10,751 nucleotides of DNA from Falsiroseomonas sp038250135 (lineage in GTDB: Bacteria > Pseudomonadota > Alphaproteobacteria > Acetobacterales > Acetobacteraceae). The notes beneath the pieces were generated by a model. It saw nothing but the letters and a program-made list of their open reading frames with translations, was not told the origin of the DNA and ran no database searches. A program made the position numbers and the translations under genes. How positions within the stretch are numbered: the first letter of the stretch is position 1; the number at the start of each line of letters is the position of its first letter. This document shows positions 5,712 to 10,751 of the stretch, piece after piece. The stretch covers positions 1 to 10,751 of the forward strand of contig JBBSCP010000148.1 of assembly GCA_038250135.1 (NCBI GenBank). Reading direction: 5' to 3'.

Positions 5712-6494
5712 TCAGAACAGGCCCTGATAGACGCCGCCATCATTGACGATGTTCTGCGCCGTCATGAAGCCCGCCTGCGCGCTGCACAAATAGGCGACGA
5801 GATCGCCATTCTCGGAAGGGTCGGCGAAGCGGCCCGCGGGACAGCTTTTCAGGCGATCCTGCACGATCGCCTCATAGGTCACGCCGCCGCGCGCCGCATG
5901 GCCATGCAGATTGGTGCGCAGCGCATCCGTATCGAACAGGCCGGGGCAGACGCTGTTGATCGTCACGTTGTGGCCGATCAACTCGCGCGAAAAGGACGCG
6001 ATGGCAGCGGCCAGCCCGGCGCGCGCCGAGTGGCTGTGCGCAAAGCCGACCTGCGGGAACTTGATGAAGCTGACCGAGATGTTGACGATCCGCCCAAACT
6101 TCCGCTCGGACATGCCGGGCGTGGTGCGACGGATGAGATCGACGGCGGAGAAGAAGTGCTCATCCCACCAGCGGCGCCATTCGGCCTCGTCCCAGGTACG
6201 GAAATCGCCTGGCACCTGGCGTGTGCCAGGGCTGGTGACGAGAATGTCCGCCGCCGGGCACGCCGCGAGCAGCGCCTCACGCCCGGCAGTGGTGTTCACA
6301 TCGGCGGCGATCGTCTGAACCTTGACGCCGTGTCTTGCCGTGATCTCGGCGGCCGCCTCCGCCAACGGCCCCGGCGTGCGAGCGATGAGCGTGAGATCGC
6401 AGCCCTCGCGCGCCAGGCTCTCCGCACAGGCACGGCCGAGCCCCCTGCTCGCCGCACAGACAATGGCCTGACGGCCGCGAATGCCGAGGTCCAT
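5712..6494 (-). CDS. Divergent short-chain dehydrogenase lacking the canonical Tyr-Lys pair
   Basis: The fold is recognisable over 260 residues: a Rossmann start C13-A-A-S-R-G-L-G20 (the usual T-G of TGxxxGxG is C-A), Arg39 after strand 2 suggesting NADP(H), DV at 65-66, VNIS (137-140), NSVCPGLFDT, and NIVNDGG near the C-terminus. The NNAG motif is replaced by T-S-P-G (87-90). Where YxxxK is expected, the sequence reads A-H-S-H-S-A-R-A-G (152-160), so no Tyr is present and Arg158 sits at the Lys position. A subgroup of SDR relatives with an S-N-x-x-R-A type motif is known to look like this, so it is probably a genuine family variant and not a broken gene. The ATG at 6494 shares its A with the upstream TGA, and the gene's stop abuts the next start. 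It may use another catalytic residue, bind ligand without redox chemistry, or partner the next SDR. Confidence 0.85.
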   Translation of the reverse strand: MDLGIRGRQAIVCAASRGLGRACAESLAREGCDLTLIARTPGPLAEAAAEITARHGVKVQTIAADVNTTAGREALLAACPAADILVTSPGTRQVPGDFRTWDEAEWRRWWDEHFFSAVDLIRRTTPGMSERKFGRIVNISVSFIKFPQVGFAHSHSARAGLAAAIASFSRELIGHNVTINSVCPGLFDTDALRTNLHGHAARGGVTYEAIVQDRLKSCPAGRFADPSENGDLVAYLCSAQAGFMTAQNIVNDGGVYQGLF

Positions 6495-7399
6495 CAGCGC
6501 GCAATCCCAAGGTCGCGAAGGCCCTGCTTCAGGCCCTCCAGCGGTTCACCGACACAAGGTTGCAGGGGCATGCGTGGTATCCCGCCGCCCGGGAAGCCGA
6601 GGAAATCCATCGCCGCTTTCGTCGAAGGATAGATCGTGCGTCCGCCAGTGACGAACAGATCCGTCAAGTGGCGGCAGGTGGCCTGCAACTGCTCGGCCTC
6701 GTCCATCCGCCCGGCCTTGGCGGCGTGGTAGATGTCCGTGCAGCCCTTCCAGACATTCGGGAAGCAATCGACGGTCCCATCCGCGCCGAGCGTCACTGCC
6801 GGCACGCCGAAGATAGAGGAGGGGCCGCAGAACACGCGCAGATGGTCCTTCACCGCGAGCAGTGTGGCGTAGAAATTGTTCCAGTCGCCGCTGCTTTCCT
6901 TGATCGCCACCACCTGCTCAAGCGAGGCGAGGCGCAGCGCCAGCGCGGGCGAAATCGCGTTCACCGCATTGCCCGGAATGTTGTAGGCCATGATCGGCAA
7001 CGGCGAGGCTGCGGAGACCGCCGCGAAATGCGCGAAAATCTCATCATCCGTCAGCTTCACGAAATAGGGCGGCAACACCAGCACGCCATCCGCACCGCAT
7101 TCGGCTGCCATCTTCGCGAAGGCAATGGTCTCGGCCGCACCGACACAGCCAACGCCGACGATGGCGGTCCCACGCCCCTTCGTCGTCGCCGCCGTGTCGG
7201 CGTAGAGCGCACGACGTTCCTCGGCGCTCAGCGACCAGAATTCGCCGGTGCAGCCGCAGGCCACGACACCGGTGGCGCCATCATCCAGCAGCCGCGTGAT
7301 GTTGGCGCGGAAGCCCGCGCGGTCGAGATGCCCTTCGGCATCGAAGGGCGTCGTCACGGCCGGCATGGGCCCGGACCAGGTGACGCTGTTGCGATCCAT
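6494..7399 (-). CDS. DapA/N-acetylneuraminate lyase family aldolase or dehydratase
   Basis: This is a 301-residue class I Schiff-base TIM barrel of the dihydrodipicolinate synthase family, which covers lysine-pathway synthases and catabolic 2-keto-acid aldolases and dehydratases. It has the pyruvate-carboxylate site G-C-T-G-E (49-53; the usual T-T is C50-T51), Tyr139 in MAYNIPG, and the Schiff-base Lys167 in AIKESSGD. The DapA substrate Arg is not obvious after NIPGNAVN, which points away from lysine biosynthesis. Its place behind a carbohydrate-type ABC transporter and before SDRs favours cleavage or dehydration of a sugar-acid-like 2-keto compound (inference). I prefer the ATG at 7399 because GAGGGAAG lies upstream with about 8 nt spacing; an ATG at 7417 would add six residues with a weak site. 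The TGA shares one base with the next start. Confidence 0.88.
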   Translation of the reverse strand: MDRNSVTWSGPMPAVTTPFDAEGHLDRAGFRANITRLLDDGATGVVACGCTGEFWSLSAEERRALYADTAATTKGRGTAIVGVGCVGAAETIAFAKMAAECGADGVLVLPPYFVKLTDDEIFAHFAAVSAASPLPIMAYNIPGNAVNAISPALALRLASLEQVVAIKESSGDWNNFYATLLAVKDHLRVFCGPSSIFGVPAVTLGADGTVDCFPNVWKGCTDIYHAAKAGRMDEAEQLQATCRHLTDLFVTGGRTIYPSTKAAMDFLGFPGGGIPRMPLQPCVGEPLEGLKQGLRDLGIAR

Positions 7400-7431
7400 C
7401 GTCGGCACTTCCCTCATTTTCTGCCGCAGCC

Positions 7432-8517
7432 TTAGGCCGCCGCGGCCTCGGTCATCGTGACGGCCAGTCGCTGGCCGGTGGTGGCATCGAATACATGCAG
7501 CCGCTGCGGTCGCGCGCTCCAGCGCAAGGTCTCGCCCGCGCGCAGCACCATGTCGGGTACGGCACGCGCAATCAACGAGGCGCCGCCGGCGAGGTCGAGC
7601 GCGACGATCTGCTCATGCCCTGTCGGCTCAACAAGGCGGATGCAAGCCTCGAAAGGCCCCTGCCCCAGCGTCACATCCTCTGGCCTTATGCCGAGCACCA
7701 GTTTTCCGGCGGAAACTGGCGCGCCGAAGGGCATGGTCACGGCGGGATGGTGGAAGGCGCCTTCACGCGCCTCGCCGTGCAGCAGCGTCATCGCCGGCGA
7801 TCCGATGAAACCGGCGACGAACAGGTTGGCCGGCTGGTTGTACACCTCGGCGGGTGTTCCAAATTGCTGCAACGCGCCGTCATGCATCACCGCGATGCGA
7901 TCGGACATCGTCATCGCCTCGAGTTGGTCATGCGTGACGTAGACGAAGGTGCGGCGAATGCGCCGATGCAGTTCGATCAGCTCCGCGCGCATGTGGCTGC
8001 GCAGCTTCGCGTCGAGGTTCGACAGCGGCTCATCAAGCAAAAACACGCGCGGGTCGCGCACGAGAGCTCGGCCCAGCGCCACGCGCTGCTGCTGCCCGCC
8101 GGAGAGTTGCCGCGGCTTGCGGGAGAGCAGCGCACCAAGCTGCAGGGTCTCCGCCACCTTCTGCACACGGGTCGCTCGTTCTGCCTTTCCCACGCCGCGC
8201 TTCTTCAACGGATAGGCGATGTTCTCGGCAACCGTCATATGCGGATAGAGCGCGTAGCTCTGGAACACCATGGCGATGTCGCGCGCACCTGGCGCCACCT
8301 CGTTGACAACGCGCCCGCCGATCGAGATCGCGCCATCGGTGGGAAATTCGAGGCCTGCGAGCATGCGCAAGGTGGTGGTCTTGCCGCAGCCCGAGGGGCC
8401 GAGCAGCGAAACAAACTCACCGCCCTCGATGGTGAGGTCTAGGTCACGCACCGCCACGGCAGTACCGAAGGCCTTACGCACCTTGTCGAACCGCACCTGG
8501 TAATCCGGGTTGCTCAC
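7432..8517 (-). CDS. ABC transporter ATP-binding protein, MalK/UgpC type
   Basis: This 361-residue ATPase powers the importer encoded just upstream. Walker A is GPSGCGKT (40-47), Q-loop Gln86, signature LSGGQ (138-142), Walker B VFLLDE (158-163), the D-loop SNLDA, and H-loop His196 (VTHD). From about residue 240 a TOBE/MOI-type regulatory domain follows, with LGIRPEDVTLG and a TGHEQIVALDL strand, as in MalK and UgpC; length fits that group. The start is a GTG at 8517 that overlaps the upstream permease stop as GTGA; a longer frame to 8754 is antisense-like and overlaps the permease gene, so it was discarded. It is followed after 14-32 nt by the DapA-family gene, placing transport and catabolism in one transcript. 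Confidence 0.95.
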   Translation of the reverse strand: MSNPDYQVRFDKVRKAFGTAVAVRDLDLTIEGGEFVSLLGPSGCGKTTTLRMLAGLEFPTDGAISIGGRVVNEVAPGARDIAMVFQSYALYPHMTVAENIAYPLKKRGVGKAERATRVQKVAETLQLGALLSRKPRQLSGGQQQRVALGRALVRDPRVFLLDEPLSNLDAKLRSHMRAELIELHRRIRRTFVYVTHDQLEAMTMSDRIAVMHDGALQQFGTPAEVYNQPANLFVAGFIGSPAMTLLHGEAREGAFHHPAVTMPFGAPVSAGKLVLGIRPEDVTLGQGPFEACIRLVEPTGHEQIVALDLAGGASLIARAVPDMVLRAGETLRWSARPQRLHVFDATTGQRLAVTMTEAAAA

Positions 8518-9347
8518 CCCTTCACGCCCCCCGCGCCAAAGCCCCTGGTCAGGAATTTCTGCAGAAAGGCGAAGATGATGATGAGCGGGATGCTCATCAT
8601 CACCGATGCCGCCATCAGCAGCGACCATTCGATGTTGAAGGCGCTGACGAGCATCGACATGACGCCCGTGGTCAACGGCCGCGCCGCATCCGTGTTCACC
8701 AGCACCAGCGCGTAGAGGTACTCGTTCCACGACAGGATGAAGGTGAACAGGCAAGTCGAGATGATGCCCGGCAGTGCCTGCGGCAGGATGACGTCGAAGA
8801 ACGCCTCCATGCGCGTCGCGCCGTCAACGAGGGCGGCGGATTCGAGGTCCTCCGGGATGCCCTGCATGAAGCTGCGCAGCAACCAAAGCGCGTAGGGCAG
8901 CGCAAAGCTCGTGTAGGCGATGACCAGCGAGAACAGCGAATTCGCAACGCCGAGCCAGACCATCATCAGATAGAGCGGAAGCAGCAGAACAACCGAAGGC
9001 AGCAGGTAGGTGAACAGCACGAGTTGCGCCAGAACCTCCCGCCCCCGGTAGCGAAAGCGTACCAGGCTGTGCGCACCGAGCGTCGCCACACCCACGACCA
9101 GCACCGTCGTCGCGCTTGAGAGCACCAGGGAATTGCGCATGTAGGTCAGGAAGGGAGTCTCGAACAGCAGGCGCGTGTAATGCTCGAAGGTGATCTGCTC
9201 GGGCCAAAAGGTCGGCGGGATGCGGAACAGCTCGAATTGCGGTTTGACCGAGGTGATGACCATCCAGACCAGCGGGAAGGCGACAATGAAAACCACCGTC
9301 CAGGCCAGCAGGTTGAAAGCGATACCGCCGAGGATGCTGCGCTTCAT
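8514..9347 (-). CDS. ABC transporter permease, MalG/UgpE type
   Basis: This 277-residue inner-membrane subunit has about six hydrophobic segments (roughly 9-31, 74-96, 106-131, 138-157, 190-213 and 238-263). The cytoplasmic EAA loop that docks on the ATPase is E169-S-A-A-L-V-D-G176 followed by the conserved ILPQALPGI. The opening FPLVWMVITSVKP and the segment SWNEYLYALVLV are typical of the MalG-side permease of carbohydrate-type importers. The ATG at 9347 has AGGA at 9354-9357 (6 nt) and overlaps the preceding stop as ATGA. It would pair with the permease encoded upstream. Confidence 0.94.
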   Translation of the reverse strand: MKRSILGGIAFNLLAWTVVFIVAFPLVWMVITSVKPQFELFRIPPTFWPEQITFEHYTRLLFETPFLTYMRNSLVLSSATTVLVVGVATLGAHSLVRFRYRGREVLAQLVLFTYLLPSVVLLLPLYLMMVWLGVANSLFSLVIAYTSFALPYALWLLRSFMQGIPEDLESAALVDGATRMEAFFDVILPQALPGIISTCLFTFILSWNEYLYALVLVNTDAARPLTTGVMSMLVSAFNIEWSLLMAASVMMSIPLIIIFAFLQKFLTRGFGAGGVKG

Positions 9348-10261
9348 CGCTGATCCTGCGCGCGATTGACCCGCAGATAAAGCAGCATGAACACCAGCAT
9401 GACCAGCATCATCACCACCGCCACGGCGCTGGCGCGGCCCATCTCGTTCAGGCCGAAGGCTTCCTTGTAGACCATCAGCGGCAGCGTCTGCGTCGCGATG
9501 ACCGGGCCGCCACCGGTCAGCAGATAGATCAGGTCGAATTCCTTGAAGTCCCAGATGGCGCGCAACAGTACGACCACCACCAGCACCTCACGCAACTGCG
9601 GCAGCGTGACGTCGGTGAAGCGGCTCCAGGCGCCGGCACCGTCGATTCGGGCGGCCTCGTACAGCGGCTCCGGAATTGTCTGGAGCCTTGCCAGCACGGC
9701 GATGACGACGAAGGGGAAATACTTCCACGCGCCGACCAGCACGATGCTGATCATCGAATTCGGCATGGAACCAAGCCAATCGAGCGGCATGTCCAGGATG
9801 CCCGCCCACATCGCGGCGTGGTTCAGGATTCCGTACAGGTCATTGAACAGCCACCGCCACACCAGCACCGCAACCACGGTAGAGACGAAGTACGGGAACA
9901 GGATCAGACTGCGTGCCAGGCTGCGGAACAGCATCGCCTGGTTCAGCATCAGTGCCGCTGCGATGCCAAAGACGATCTGCAGCGTCAGCGTCAGCACCGT
10001 CCAGACCGCGGTGTTCAGCAGGCTGCGCCAGAATTCCGGCGAGCCTGCAAGCTCCGCGTAATTCGCGAAGCCCACAAACTTGCCCTGAAGTGTGGGCGTG
10101 TAGATGCGGAAGAGGCTGAGATAAAGCGCGCTGACCAGCGGGTACACGATGACGGCGCAGAAGATCAGCACCGTCGGCGCGATCAGCATGACACCTAGCA
10201 GCGCGTCCTTGCGATCTAGCGGGTTGCCCCGCACGCCCGCGGTTGCGTGCTGCCCGGCCAC
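9344..10261 (-). CDS. ABC transporter permease, MalF/UgpA type
   Basis: This 305-residue inner-membrane subunit has six predicted hydrophobic segments (about 20-50, 84-107, 117-139, 168-192, 222-240 and 270-297). It shows the EAA loop E202-A-A-R-I-D-G208 followed by TLP, and the LTGGGP motif (248-253) characteristic of MalF/UgpA-side permeases. The conserved GFANYAEL before the second segment is also typical. The start is GTG at 10261, 9 nt after the solute-binding protein stop, with GGGGCTGAG upstream as a moderate ribosome binding site. A GTG nine codons further in is an alternative. Confidence 0.93.
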   Translation of the reverse strand: MAGQHATAGVRGNPLDRKDALLGVMLIAPTVLIFCAVIVYPLVSALYLSLFRIYTPTLQGKFVGFANYAELAGSPEFWRSLLNTAVWTVLTLTLQIVFGIAAALMLNQAMLFRSLARSLILFPYFVSTVVAVLVWRWLFNDLYGILNHAAMWAGILDMPLDWLGSMPNSMISIVLVGAWKYFPFVVIAVLARLQTIPEPLYEAARIDGAGAWSRFTDVTLPQLREVLVVVVLLRAIWDFKEFDLIYLLTGGGPVIATQTLPLMVYKEAFGLNEMGRASAVAVVMMLVMLVFMLLYLRVNRAQDQR

Positions 10262-10270
10262 GCGCAGGAC

Positions 10271-10751
10271 TCAGCCCCGCATCAAGGATTCGAGGCGCTG
10301 CGCCGTGGTGCTGACCACCTGCGCGATCGGCTCGTTGTTGATCACGAAGCGCTGCACAGCCTCCGAGATGGCATGGCTCGCAATGATCTGGCCGGCCTTC
10401 GTGTTGGGACGGTGCCGAGGGCTTTCCCAACCAAGGTTGTGGCCGGCTGCCGCCATGGTGCTCATCAGGTCCACCGCCGCACGGTTCGCCTGGATCAGTG
10501 GATTGGCCTGGTATTCCGGCATCGCCGAGATCGTTTTGAGTACGGGCAGCACATGGCCAGGTGCAGCATGCAACTGGCGAATGTAGCCATCAGCGCGGAA
10601 GAGATGGGCCGCAAATCGCTTGGCCAGCGGCATGTTGGGCGCGACCTTCGGGATCATCACGCTTGGGAAGTCGTTGAAGGTCCAGTGCGGCACGCTGGCC
10701 GAGACGGTTGGATATTCATGCGCGGTGACGAAAGGCGCGATGCGGGGATTC
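10271..10751 (-). CDS. ABC transporter solute-binding protein (family 1), C-terminal part
   Basis: The frame is open to the window edge, so only the last 159 residues of the protein are present; the signal peptide and N-terminal lobe lie outside. The visible part fits the C-terminal lobe of family 1 extracellular binding proteins. It has a PSVMIPKVAPN strand, an AKRFAAHLF-RADGYIRQLHA helix region, the PGHVLPVLK segment corresponding to the usual PG-x-x-P-x-R/K motif, and a long helical end. A GTG near 10693 lies inside the protein and is not a start. Gene order (binding protein, two permeases, ATPase) is standard for CUT1-type importers. It probably determines the substrate of the whole operon, and its missing half would be most informative. 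Confidence 0.85.
   Translation of the reverse strand, partial: NPRIAPFVTAHEYPTVSASVPHWTFNDFPSVMIPKVAPNMPLAKRFAAHLFRADGYIRQLHAAPGHVLPVLKTISAMPEYQANPLIQANRAAVDLMSTMAAAGHNLGWESPRHRPNTKAGQIIASHAISEAVQRFVINNEPIAQVVSTTAQRLESLMRG

Noticed and set aside
5022..6632. 536-codon plus-strand open frame opposite the two operon SDRs
   Set aside because: It runs antisense through three well-supported genes, is rich in Arg/His/Gln with no recognisable domain, and is the kind of long shadow frame common in GC-rich genes.
8518..8754. N-terminal extension of the ABC ATPase
   Set aside because: The extra 79 codons overlap the permease gene out of frame; the GTG at 8517 gives a GTGA coupling and a normal ATPase N-terminus.
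1..10751. CRISPR array, transposon, phage, tRNA or rRNA genes
   Set aside because: No regularly spaced repeats, terminal inverted repeats, transposase/integrase motifs, cloverleaf or rRNA-like stretches were seen on either strand.

Overview
The window looks like a chromosomal piece of a high-GC alphaproteobacterium. G+C is roughly two thirds by eye, third codon positions are strongly G/C, and GTG starts and start/stop overlaps are frequent. An Acetobacteraceae/Roseomonas-like source is my guess from overall protein flavour and is not proven. I see no tRNA, rRNA, CRISPR, transposase or phage gene.

Layout. At the far left only the first codons of a minus-strand gene are present (1-17, strong Shine-Dalgarno). 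A doubtful plus-strand hypothetical ORF (149-460) follows, then a secreted small class I cytochrome c (531-920, plus). A perfect 14-bp hairpin (926-956) separates the cytochrome from a convergent class III, glutamate-1-semialdehyde-aminomutase-like PLP aminotransferase (943-2244, minus). A short divergent region (2245-2320) leads to a plus-strand short-chain dehydrogenase (SDR, 2321-3004), whose stop codon directly abuts the stop of the next minus-strand gene.

From the right edge down to 3005, nine minus-strand genes form one tight operon. In transcription order they are: a solute-binding protein (5' end outside the window), two MalF/MalG-type permeases, a MalK/UgpC-type ATPase, a DapA/N-acetylneuraminate-lyase-family aldolase or dehydratase, two SDRs, a xylose-isomerase-like TIM-barrel protein and an Old Yellow Enzyme family flavin oxidoreductase. 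Junctions are 4-nt overlaps (ATGA/GTGA), a 1-nt overlap, direct abutment, or gaps of 9 to about 32 nt, so co-transcription and translational coupling are likely.

How they may work together (inference). The ABC importer belongs to the carbohydrate-uptake (CUT1-type) class and brings in a sugar-like or polyol/acid substrate. The SDRs would oxidise or reduce hydroxyl/keto groups, the TIM-barrel protein would isomerise or epimerise, the DapA-family enzyme would cleave or dehydrate a 2-keto acid, and the ene-reductase would act on an unsaturated carbonyl intermediate. The aminotransferase and plus-strand SDR beyond the operon may belong to the same pathway. I cannot name the substrate. The most unusual items are this uncharacterised gene combination, an SDR lacking the canonical Tyr/Lys catalytic pair, an ene-reductase with altered active-site motifs, and a plus-strand SDR wedged between minus-strand genes with no intergenic base at its 3' end.
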